Origin: Prevotella sp. HJM029
GTDB lineage: Bacteria; Bacteroidota; Bacteroidia; Bacteroidales; Bacteroidaceae
Reading direction: 5' to 3'
Length of the DNA: 44,988 nt
Assembly: GCF_000599605.1 (NCBI RefSeq)
Contig: NZ_KK082661.1
Location: 30,927 to 75,914 of the forward strand
The notes under the pieces were generated by a model. That model saw only the letters and a list, made by a program, of their open reading frames with translations, had not been told where the DNA came from and did no database searches. The position numbers were made by a program, and so were the translations under genes. This document shows, piece by piece, positions 8,528 through 16,232 of the stretch; within the stretch, counting starts at the first letter, position 1; every line of letters begins with the position of its first letter.

Positions 8528-8548
8528 TACCAATCCTTTTGTCGTGTA
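8505..8548. terminator. Bidirectional terminator between ATPase and protease genes
   Basis: A perfect 20-bp inverted repeat (8505-8524 and 8529-8548) with a TAAT loop. The stop codon of the ATPase fragment (8525-8527) is in the loop, so the last codons are part of the stem. The A- and T-rich arms suit termination of both convergent genes. Confidence 0.75.
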
Positions 8549-8550
8549 GA

Positions 8551-10668
8551 CTATACTTCAGCTTGAAGAGTAGCCTGAGCAATAGCTTCTACAGTATTCT
8601 CCTGTTCTAGGTTGTCGTATAGACTATTGCCATCTATTTCAACAGAATGATTCTGTTCAATTGTCAAAACGAATGAGAAAGGGTGGTCTGTTCCAACTAA
8701 AAAATCACGTCCTGTACAACGAAAAATAATTGATATCTGGTTGCAAACCTTTTCAATTTCGTCACGACTTACATTTAAAATCTTTTTCTGTACATTTGAA
8801 AATATTTTGCTAGACGCTGGGTAAAAATCATCAGACCATGCTCCAACACTAGACTTTATAGCCATTCTATCATTATTGTCAGATGCTCTTTGTCTTGCAT
8901 ACTCTTCTGCATTCTTTCTTGGATCATCATGGTTCATGCTGTTTCCCAAATTGAAGGCAATATGAAATGGGCAATAAGATAAAGCATCGCCCCGTTTAGG
9001 ATTGAACTTATAGCAGAGAGTAGCAGTTAAAGTTAGCAATGTACCTTTCTTTGAGTATTGGAGTAAATAACTTGGGATATTCAGATTTATGACCTTATGA
9101 CTATCGAAATCTATTCTATCTTCAATAACAAATGTACAACGATTATCAGTAGAATCTAAACATTTGGAAATATTGGGGACACCATGACCTGAAATATACT
9201 TTGATAATCGCTCTGAACTGTATTTCTTGGACAAACGAGACTTCTCGTTGCGATCTACATTTGGGTAAGAATTATTATCTAAAGCTTTTAAATTATCAAT
9301 TGTTCTATCAAGATAATACGTTTTTATCGGGTCGGAACTATTAATCATCAGAGCCTTCACGGATTGCATGCTAAGGTTAGGATACTTACGAACAATTTTA
9401 GCTGCAATATTAGCTGCTAATGGAGCAGCATAGCTTGTTCCAGAGTTCTGTTCTATTTTCAAGCCAACTCCACCCCGTCTCGGCGATAAGACCAGCATTC
9501 TTGATGCAACATCCAATTGATCACCACCAGGCATAACGATATCAGGCTTGAAGAGATTCTTATTTCTTTGGTTGTTCTTGAAGCGAGTTCCATTAATCAA
9601 AGAATTATAATCCATGTAATATTTACGAGAATAAAATGCAGGGAGTTCCTTGCTCAAACTCAATCCATGACTCCTCTGGCTTGCATTATAGTTTTCAGCG
9701 ATAGCACCAACTGACATGTTATTCATACTTTCACTAGGCTCGCAGAGATTCATGCATTCACCATCATGGCATTCAGTTTCCTCCAGTGTTATAAATGGGT
9801 TATAATAATGATTAGGATACTGCAAAAATTGTTTTACCTTTTCACTTGTTCCTAGTTCAGCAGCAACATTCTGCATTTCTTCAATATCTTCTACACTAAG
9901 GTTTCCAACAGAAATGAAAATCAAAAGATCATATTCAAAAGCTAATTCGTCAAGTATATATGCGTAAGTAGAAATATTCTGATTGTATAGCTTCCCACGG
10001 ACTGACATGGAGAGATTGAAGATGCGAACACCGTATTCTTGATTAGCCTTAATAATAGCATCTTTTATATCGGCTATATTTAAAGATCCAGTTTCACCTC
10101 TCTGAACTTTTATAGAAAAAATTTTTGCGTCAACATTGATGGTATCAGCATTAATATCTTGGTAGAAGTTATTTCCAAATGCAGCCAATGTCGCAACCGT
10201 AGTACCATGAGTTGAATCTGACATTAAATCAATCTCATAAGGATGCTGTTCTTCCTTGCTGGTCAAATCAAAGCCATGTTGCTCTAATATTGGATCTAGT
10301 ACGGCTAATTTCTGAACGCCCGTATCAATTACACCAATAGTGGGTGCACCTTCTAGCAAATTCAAAGTTGCATCTGGCACTTGCTCTAATTCTCCAAAGG
10401 CATTAGGACGTACACGGATGTTATACAAAGATTGAATTGTTTGTATAATATCAAAATTATCCAATAGAACATCCAAGTCATCTTGTCTTATGAAATCGAT
10501 CTGATATATTCCAACTCCTATCTTTCTGTATGTTATATCCTTTCTATCTAGGTATACTTCCATAGCCTCCTCTATATCCTGTTGTTTGTTCAACATTCTT
10601 GATGAATTTTCCACCAACTCAAGAAGCACATCATTGGCATCTCCATCTATAACAAAAGAATACTTCAT
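8551..10668 (-). CDS. Subtilisin-like (S8) serine protease, catalytic part
   Basis: A 705-residue protein with a complete S8 triad: Asp115 (IGVIDTGV), His154 (THGTTVA) and Ser412 (NSGTSYAAP), with Asn256 (SVGN) placed as the oxyanion residue. There is no signal peptide, so it is probably cytosolic. Residues 1-90 look like the end of a longer N-terminal region, and about 470-705 form an uncharacterised C-terminal domain. The start is uncertain: the reading frame is open upstream to an amber codon 12 bp away, and beyond it lies the gene at 10681-11136 in the same frame. A partner AAA+ ATPase fragment is encoded convergently. By composition it resembles the protease of IetAS-type defence pairs. 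Confidence 0.8.
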   Translation of the reverse strand: MKYSFVIDGDANDVLLELVENSSRMLNKQQDIEEAMEVYLDRKDITYRKIGVGIYQIDFIRQDDLDVLLDNFDIIQTIQSLYNIRVRPNAFGELEQVPDATLNLLEGAPTIGVIDTGVQKLAVLDPILEQHGFDLTSKEEQHPYEIDLMSDSTHGTTVATLAAFGNNFYQDINADTINVDAKIFSIKVQRGETGSLNIADIKDAIIKANQEYGVRIFNLSMSVRGKLYNQNISTYAYILDELAFEYDLLIFISVGNLSVEDIEEMQNVAAELGTSEKVKQFLQYPNHYYNPFITLEETECHDGECMNLCEPSESMNNMSVGAIAENYNASQRSHGLSLSKELPAFYSRKYYMDYNSLINGTRFKNNQRNKNLFKPDIVMPGGDQLDVASRMLVLSPRRGGVGLKIEQNSGTSYAAPLAANIAAKIVRKYPNLSMQSVKALMINSSDPIKTYYLDRTIDNLKALDNNSYPNVDRNEKSRLSKKYSSERLSKYISGHGVPNISKCLDSTDNRCTFVIEDRIDFDSHKVINLNIPSYLLQYSKKGTLLTLTATLCYKFNPKRGDALSYCPFHIAFNLGNSMNHDDPRKNAEEYARQRASDNNDRMAIKSSVGAWSDDFYPASSKIFSNVQKKILNVSRDEIEKVCNQISIIFRCTGRDFLVGTDHPFSFVLTIEQNHSVEIDGNSLYDNLEQENTVEAIAQATLQAEV

Positions 10669-10680
10669 AGAATTACTATC

Positions 10681-11136
10681 CTAATAGCTAAAATCAGCGA
10701 TCAAAGTTAAGGGCTTATACTCCGTGCTTTCGTCATTATCTTCTGCAGAAAAGGAATTGATTTGAGTTATAAATACATTATTAAATCGGTTTACATCAGC
10801 TATAGCGAACAGGACCGTCTGATTCATATTGGAGTAATTAAGTTCTGATAAACCATAAACCTCACAATATTCTTTTATCAAAGCACTATCAGCAATTTTC
10901 AAAAAGTTAATCGATAGCATATCGAAATGATCAACGTTTATTTCTTGTGACCTTAAGTTATGACGATTTTCCATAGCTCGCTCAAATTCAGCACGACAAC
11001 GAAGAAGTTTCTCTCTCTGCTGATGATAGTTCTTAACTTCTCCTGAAGTTTCTTCCTCATTATTTCTACCTCGTGTTCGTTTAAATTCTGGGCAAGTGCC
11101 AAATTCATTCTTTAAAAACAGATGACTTTTACTCAT
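10681..11136 (-). CDS. N-terminal region of the S8 protease, separated by an amber codon
   Basis: 151 codons starting MSKSHLFLKNEFGTCPEF, followed by a helical, basic segment (KNYHQQREKLLRCRAEFERAMENRHNLRS) and a compact alpha/beta tail. The sequence is of the kind found at the N-terminus of bacterial S8 peptidases paired with AAA+ ATPases. Its TAG stop is followed, after four in-frame codons, by the ATG of the catalytic part, so removal of one stop codon would give a single protein of about 860 residues. It could be a nonsense mutation or a truly separate, coupled gene. I favour the former at modest confidence. Confidence 0.6.
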   Translation of the reverse strand: MSKSHLFLKNEFGTCPEFKRTRGRNNEEETSGEVKNYHQQREKLLRCRAEFERAMENRHNLRSQEINVDHFDMLSINFLKIADSALIKEYCEVYGLSELNYSNMNQTVLFAIADVNRFNNVFITQINSFSAEDNDESTEYKPLTLIADFSY

Positions 11137-11433
11137 TGTACAGAGAATTTTAATATTTACAAACTATTCTTATACACAAAATTAGTAATAAGTATTGAAA
11201 ATACCATATAATATATAATTAATTTAAGGTGAGACCAATGTAATAGTGACATCTGATTATTAGGAATAATGATCCATATAGTGGACTAATGGTTAGCACT
11301 ATTCTTGGCTCACATAATATATTAAAAATATAAGATGGCTAGCTTTGTGTGGTTGAATGGGAACAATTTGGGAACATTTGCAAAACAAGAAAAAGCTAAG
11401 TATTGAATAATCAATTACTTAGCTTTTTGCTTA
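11137..11433. other. AT-rich intergenic region with GGGAACA repeats at an island junction
   Basis: No credible gene. It holds the promoter region of the protease gene, two GGGAACA motifs spaced by 11 bp (11359-11365 and 11370-11376) and a terminator (11390-11428). Short repeats of this kind beside a tRNA attachment core look like arm sites of a different integrase. Confidence 0.5.
11390..11428. terminator. Inverted-repeat terminator left of attL, probably the displaced tRNA-Leu terminator
   Basis: A perfect 13-bp inverted repeat, AAAAAGCTAAGTA (11390-11402) and TACTTAGCTTTTT (11416-11428), lies 5 bp outside the left copy of the tRNA end. In the empty site this would follow the 3' end of tRNA-Leu directly, so it is probably the original tRNA terminator. 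It could also belong to a neighbouring older element. Confidence 0.6.
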
Positions 11434-11447
11434 GTACCCAGACCCGG
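11434..11447. other. attL: 14-bp copy of the tRNA-Leu 3' end
   Basis: GTACCCAGACCCGG is identical to 32233-32246, which covers the acceptor stem and part of the T arm of tRNA-Leu. The remaining tRNA sequence is absent here. With an integrase gene just inside, this is the left end of a 20.8-kb island. Confidence 0.85.
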
Positions 11448-11560
11448 TACAATGCCGTGAAAACAAGAGAAACCAAAAGAATATATTATATTGATAATCA
11501 GCTATTTGCAATTTTCTTATATTTGGTGATTTTGCCCTTTTTTGTCTGTTTTTTGTTAGA

Positions 11561-11585
11561 TAGTACACTTTTAGTACACTTTGAT
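11561..11585. repeat. AGTACACTTT repeats inside the left island end
   Basis: TAGTACACTTTTAGTACAC at 11561-11579 recurs without change at 32163-32181, inside the right end. It contains two AGTACACTTT-type units 12 bp apart. Placement inside both attachment sites suggests integrase arm-type binding sites. Confidence 0.65.
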
Positions 11586-11690
11586 ATTTCAAACTTTTTA
11601 GTATCTTTGCAAAATAAGAAAACATCTGAAAATAAACGAGTTAATGATTTTACACGGTTTGATACTCATTCAGGTACATAACTATCAACT

Positions 11691-12914
11691 ATGGCAAAAT
11701 TAGAAAATAAAGCAAAGGAAAACCCGAAATTGGAGCAAAATACGCTTTCTGACGGTCGGATAAGTCTTTATCTTGAGTATTATCTTGGTAGAGAAGAAAC
11801 GCCTGTTTTGGATGATAATGGTAATCCTGTTTTGTATGAAACAGGAAAGATGGCAGGCAAACCCAAAGTACACATCAAGCATAACAGAAGAAAAGAGAAT
11901 TTGCAGTTGTACTTGATAGCCAAGCCTCGCACTCCAGAAGAACGCCAACAAAATAAGGAAACACTTGCATTAGCAGCAAAGATCCGTGCTGAGCGTGAAC
12001 AGGAATTTAAAGAAAGCATGCTCGGATATCGTTTGAAGAAGGATAGAAATATTAATTTCTTAGACTACTACCAAGCGTACATAGACAGTTATACCAAGAA
12101 AGACCTGCGAATGATAAAAATAGCCTTGAATCGTTTTAAGGATTTTCTGAAAGAGCAATACCCACTCTATGAGCTTAGCATTAAACCTGACTTGATAACC
12201 AAAGATATGATGGAACACTTTGTTGAATATTTGCAATCACGAAGTGTTGGTGAAGGAGCAAAGAGTATTTACCAGCGTTTCAAGAAAGTGGTGCGTTATG
12301 CTATCGACCACGAAGTGATGTTGAAAGACCCTTGCAAGGGGGTGGTTTGCAAAGTAGATGAGCAGATTTTGCGCAAAGATGTGTTGTCAATGGATGAGAT
12401 ACAATCACTGATTCAATGCCATTATGATAATGAAAATCCCAATGTCAGGCGAGCCTTTATCTTCTGTCTGTATTGTGGGCTACGCTTCTGCGATGTGAAA
12501 GACTTGACTTACAAGAACATAGATTACACTAATCGTCTTTTGAAATTTGAGCAGAACAAAACTAAAGGGCATTCAGCACATAGTGGTGTGGTCATTCCTC
12601 TGAATGATGGATTATTGTCATTGGTTGGTGAGGCACCTGACGATTTGAATACCTCCATATTCAATCTTCCATCTTATGAGAGTTGCTGCAAATCTGTAAA
12701 GCGATGGGTGAAACGTGCTGGCATTAACAAACACATCAGTTGGCATTGTGCTCGCCATAGCTTTGCCGTGAACATACTCAATAATGGGGCTAACATCAAA
12801 ACTGTCGCTAGCCTATTGGGGCATAGCGGATTGAAGCATACCGAGAAATATACTCGAGCGGTGGATAAGTTGAAGTTGGAGGCAATCAATAGTTTGCCAG
12901 AATTGAAAATATAG
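11691..12914 (+). CDS. Tyrosine integrase of the tRNA-Leu island
   Basis: 407 residues in the SAM-like core-binding plus catalytic architecture of Bacteroidetes phage-type integrases. Visible catalytic residues are Arg265 (YCGLRFCDV), His352 and Arg355 (WHCARH), His378 (LLGHSGL) and Tyr387 (EKYT). Unlike the CTnDOT integrase in this window it retains the first Arg. Residues about 30-110 form an unusual charged N-terminal region before the core-binding domain. The gene starts 245 bp inside attL and reads into the island, as expected for a tRNA-targeting integrase. All key residues are intact, so it may be active. Confidence 0.92.
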   Translation: MAKLENKAKENPKLEQNTLSDGRISLYLEYYLGREETPVLDDNGNPVLYETGKMAGKPKVHIKHNRRKENLQLYLIAKPRTPEERQQNKETLALAAKIRAEREQEFKESMLGYRLKKDRNINFLDYYQAYIDSYTKKDLRMIKIALNRFKDFLKEQYPLYELSIKPDLITKDMMEHFVEYLQSRSVGEGAKSIYQRFKKVVRYAIDHEVMLKDPCKGVVCKVDEQILRKDVLSMDEIQSLIQCHYDNENPNVRRAFIFCLYCGLRFCDVKDLTYKNIDYTNRLLKFEQNKTKGHSAHSGVVIPLNDGLLSLVGEAPDDLNTSIFNLPSYESCCKSVKRWVKRAGINKHISWHCARHSFAVNILNNGANIKTVASLLGHSGLKHTEKYTRAVDKLKLEAINSLPELKI

Positions 12915-13277
12915 GCACTTGACTTATATGGTTAGTCATAGTCTTTTATAATTATCATCGGGCACATATAATAAGAAAAATACTGATTTACTGATATTAT
13001 TAGCTAAACAATGCCGTATTGTGCATTTTCTTCAATAAAATTGTGTATTTTTGTATCTTTATTATAAACTATCCATTATGGAGTAAAGTATCAATCGCAT
13101 AAAAGTAGTACTTGAAAGGAGAAAGAAAAGAATTAATAATTAGTTAGTAGAACAATTGTGGTGTGTACCAACTATAGTCTCTATATGGTATGCAAATGTT
13201 TAACAATAACGATTATAGGGTCTTATCTCAAAATAGCAAAACTACTAAATGTCGAACTGAAAGAATGAAAGAAAATA
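12915..13277. promoter_or_regulatory. Upstream region of the BREX operon
   Basis: 363 bp without a gene. TATCTTTA at 13054-13061 is a near match to the -7 consensus, with no good -33. No WYL-type regulator gene is present here. The bases before the brxP ATG are purine- and A-rich rather than a Shine-Dalgarno sequence, normal for this phylum. The operon promoter should be here because all following genes are tightly spaced. Confidence 0.4.
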
Positions 13278-15779
13278 ATGTATAAAATAACTTGGGATAA
13301 AGAAACTGGAGGTGTATTACTCCATTCACGTATTGTGGATGGAACACTTGGCATATCTCCACGCCCTGTATTCTGGGAAGAACTTGATTTGCTTAAACTC
13401 AACGAATTAGGATGGAAATATCCTCATACAGAAGAACCTCTGTTGTGGGCTATAAACAAGCAATATTGGTATCAAGGTGAATTAATGTTTGAGGCTAAAG
13501 GTGCAAATGTTTACGATGCAGCTACAATTATCTTCCAGCCTGGAAAGGATAATGTTGAGTTGAATCCCATTGATGTAAAAAAGATGTTGAAGCGCAACGC
13601 TGAATTTATGTTTTTGCTGGAGAGTGAGGCTATAGAGTTTATTCGCGAAACATTCATTCAGTATGCAGGTGCACGGAAAAGTGTAGCCAAAGTTGCTGCT
13701 AATCAGCTTGACTATGAAACTCTCGCAAAACGTATGGAAGCCAAAATTAAAAAAAAGATGGCCATTGTGCGTGAAGATTGTGATAGTTTCGAGATTATGC
13801 CACTTGATACTGCAGAGAAACAAGGTAAAAAAGTATTCCATACTACGAAGATTGATAAGTTTCTTGCTTCTTTCTCTGGAGGTAAAGACTCTCAAGTTGT
13901 GTTAGACCTTTGCACACGTGCAATACCAAGCACAGAGTTTGAAGTTATTTATTCAGATACTGGATATGAATTGCCACCATCGTTAGATTTGTATCAGCAG
14001 GTGCAAGACCATTACCATAAACTCTTCCCAGACTTAAAGTTCTCGCTAACTCGTAACCATGAAAGTGTGCTGAACTATTGGGATAAGATTGGAACACCAA
14101 GCGATAAGCATCGTTGGTGTTGTTCAATTATGAAAACAGCACCATTGTACCGTTCCCTTAAAATAGAGGGGACAAATAAGCAAGCTAAAGCCCTCGCTTT
14201 TGAAGGAGTAAGAGCTGAAGAGAGTGTTATGAGAAGTAACTATGAACGTATTGGCAAAGGGGTTAAGCATGACACCGTAATCAATGCTCGTCCGATCTTA
14301 AATTGGAATACTACAGAGATCTTTCTTTACCTTTTTGCTCACGATTTACCCCTTAATGAGGCTTATCGGTTTGGGAAACCAAGGGTGGGATGTTTAATCT
14401 GTCCATTCTCTTCTCCATGGGATGATATGATAGTGAATAAACGATATAAACAAGATTTAAAACCTTTCTTATCACGCTTGGTAAACATATCAAAGCAACG
14501 TCATATCCCAAATTTGGAAGAATACATCAAAGAACATAAATGGAAGTTGCGAGCAAGTGGGAATGATATTGGTTCAAAAACAAAAGTCCTCTTTCCAAAA
14601 CAGTTTCCTACATTTGTAGCAAATGTTTCCAATGCTCAGAAAACCATAGAACATTGGCTTCCTGTTTTGTGTGAATATAATATAATGGGAGAGGGGAATA
14701 AAAAGTTTGGAGAATTACGCTTTGATAAGACTGTCTATCGTTTTGACATTACGTATAACACAGAACATGACTATACATTCATCTTACATGAGGTGCAAAA
14801 TCCTAAATTGGTGCAACTTATTAAAAGAATTATTTATAAAAGTGCCTTCTGCATAAACTGCGAAGGGTGTGAAGTAGAATGCCCTACTGGAGCACTTTCT
14901 GTTTACCCTGAGATTAAAATTGATAAATCGAAATGTATTCATTGTCATAAATGTCTGTTATTTCATGATCAAGGATGCATTGTTGCAAATTCTTTAATTA
15001 TGACAACTTCAACAAATACAAAAGGTGGAGGTATCTCGAAAATAGGTACTTTCGGAATCCATAGTGAGTGGCTACAAGAATTTCTTTCTGACCCAGATGG
15101 TTTTTGGACAAGCAATTCTTTGGGAAACAAACAAGAACAGAGTTTTAAAGCATGGCTGATAGATGCTGAAATGATTGACCAAAAGAAAAATCTCACACCA
15201 TTTGGTGATTTTTGTACAAAGCATCGCGAAAATGAGCTTGACTTAATTTGGGAACTCATTTGGATAAATTTTGCATATAGTTCTGTTCTTACAAATTGGT
15301 TTATCAACACTATAAATCCAGATCAACAATTCACGAAAGCACTACTTGATGAGTTAGCTTTGAATGAATTTGATGGTACGAAGAGTACTATAACTTATGC
15401 CATAGGGGGCTTCATGCAAATATTTAAATATTCTCCAATTGGTGATTTTCTTAGCCAAGGACAATCGCATGATGGTAAGAATTATTTTCGTGGACGACAT
15501 GAAGGACTTTCAGAAGTGGCACTTGCTTATTCTATATATAAGTATGCTACTTCCAAGGGTATTAGATCTTTACGTATCTCAGACTTCTATGTTGAAGACT
15601 GTCAAACAGGACCTGTGAAAGAATTTGCAATATCCAAGCTTACGTTTACAAAATTGCTTCGTCAATTAAATTCTGCTTCAAATCGAGTACTTATAGCAGA
15701 ATTAAATATGGGTCTTGATAGCATTACACTAAGAGAAGATTTAAGCTCAATGGATATACTCAAACAACTGGTTTTGTAA
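13278..15779 (+). CDS. brxP: BrxP: PAPS-reductase-family sulfur-transfer enzyme of type 4 BREX
   Basis: 833 residues in several modules. After an N-terminal region (1-190), residues about 190-400 form a PAPS-reductase/DndC-like ATP pyrophosphatase domain with the PP-loop SGGKDS (200-205). Cysteines at HRWCC (281-282) and GCLICPF (372, 375) are placed as in the Fe-S cluster of DndC/SspD proteins. A ferredoxin-like segment follows: C525, C528, C531, C535-Pro, then C553, C556, C559, C567. Residues about 585-833 resemble DUF4007 (LGNKQEQSFKAWLIDAEMI, LTPFG). DndC-type enzymes insert sulfur into the DNA backbone, so BrxP probably provides the modification of type 4 BREX. It is the first operon gene, 2 bp before the next. 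No cysteine desulfurase gene is nearby; a host IscS/SufS would be needed. Confidence 0.88.
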   Translation: MYKITWDKETGGVLLHSRIVDGTLGISPRPVFWEELDLLKLNELGWKYPHTEEPLLWAINKQYWYQGELMFEAKGANVYDAATIIFQPGKDNVELNPIDVKKMLKRNAEFMFLLESEAIEFIRETFIQYAGARKSVAKVAANQLDYETLAKRMEAKIKKKMAIVREDCDSFEIMPLDTAEKQGKKVFHTTKIDKFLASFSGGKDSQVVLDLCTRAIPSTEFEVIYSDTGYELPPSLDLYQQVQDHYHKLFPDLKFSLTRNHESVLNYWDKIGTPSDKHRWCCSIMKTAPLYRSLKIEGTNKQAKALAFEGVRAEESVMRSNYERIGKGVKHDTVINARPILNWNTTEIFLYLFAHDLPLNEAYRFGKPRVGCLICPFSSPWDDMIVNKRYKQDLKPFLSRLVNISKQRHIPNLEEYIKEHKWKLRASGNDIGSKTKVLFPKQFPTFVANVSNAQKTIEHWLPVLCEYNIMGEGNKKFGELRFDKTVYRFDITYNTEHDYTFILHEVQNPKLVQLIKRIIYKSAFCINCEGCEVECPTGALSVYPEIKIDKSKCIHCHKCLLFHDQGCIVANSLIMTTSTNTKGGGISKIGTFGIHSEWLQEFLSDPDGFWTSNSLGNKQEQSFKAWLIDAEMIDQKKNLTPFGDFCTKHRENELDLIWELIWINFAYSSVLTNWFINTINPDQQFTKALLDELALNEFDGTKSTITYAIGGFMQIFKYSPIGDFLSQGQSHDGKNYFRGRHEGLSEVALAYSIYKYATSKGIRSLRISDFYVEDCQTGPVKEFAISKLTFTKLLRQLNSASNRVLIAELNMGLDSITLREDLSSMDILKQLVL

Positions 15780-15781
15780 AT

Positions 15782-16216
15782 ATGGTCTCTCACTTAAAAA
15801 CTGAATATTACAAAAATTTGCTCCGTTCTATGATAGTCTATAGGCGTAAAGGTAAGACAAATCTTGCCAAACCTATCTTCATGCTATCTATCTTATACGG
15901 AATAAAAGATAGGAGTATAATTGGTAATCGTATTAGATTGACAGAACCCCTGGTTAATACTTATAAAGCTTTCTTCAAGAAATATAGCCAACAGCCTATG
16001 ACATCACCTATTTATCCTTACTGCTATTTGAAAGGAGAAGAATTCTATTATCTTATAGGTAGCCATTACCCTAAGACCCCCTCAGCGAAATCCCTTCGTG
16101 AGAATGTAGAGTATGCAAGTTTAGATGATGATTTGTGGCAGCTTTTACAAGACGAAGGCGCAAGAAACGAGATAAAGGAAGCCATCATTAGTTACTTTAT
16201 AGAGCCAATCAAATAA
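15782..16216 (+). CDS. Stand-alone putative phosphorothioate-DNA-binding (SBD-like) protein
   Basis: 144 residues. The stretch from residue 20 to 75 has the pattern KPIFMLSILYGI-IIGNRIRLTEPLVNTYKAFF-ItsPIYPYCYLK-E-FYYLI, typical of the N-terminal sulfur-binding-domain-like region of McrA-type HNH restriction enzymes (KPxxLLxxL, NRI, a W/F-rich helix, P-FxxL). Here the domain stands alone, with no HNH motif. It lies 2 bp after brxP and 16 bp before brxC in the same operon. I infer a reader that recognises the sulfur mark made by BrxP and couples it to BrxC/PglZ. The domain call is from pattern memory; a profile search (ScoMcrA-type SBD) is the test. Confidence 0.6.
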   Translation: MVSHLKTEYYKNLLRSMIVYRRKGKTNLAKPIFMLSILYGIKDRSIIGNRIRLTEPLVNTYKAFFKKYSQQPMTSPIYPYCYLKGEEFYYLIGSHYPKTPSAKSLRENVEYASLDDDLWQLLQDEGARNEIKEAIISYFIEPIK

Positions 16217-16232
16217 TTAAAATAATATACGT

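Noticed and set aside
11403-11681. 92-codon frame crossing attL
   Set aside because: It spans the terminator, the attachment core and the arm repeats, has low-complexity content and no independent start signal.
13278-16216. A Dnd or Ssp phosphorothioation locus
   Set aside because: No DndB, DndD, DndE, SspB or SspE-type genes; BrxC, PglZ and BrxL follow, so BREX type 4 is the right class.
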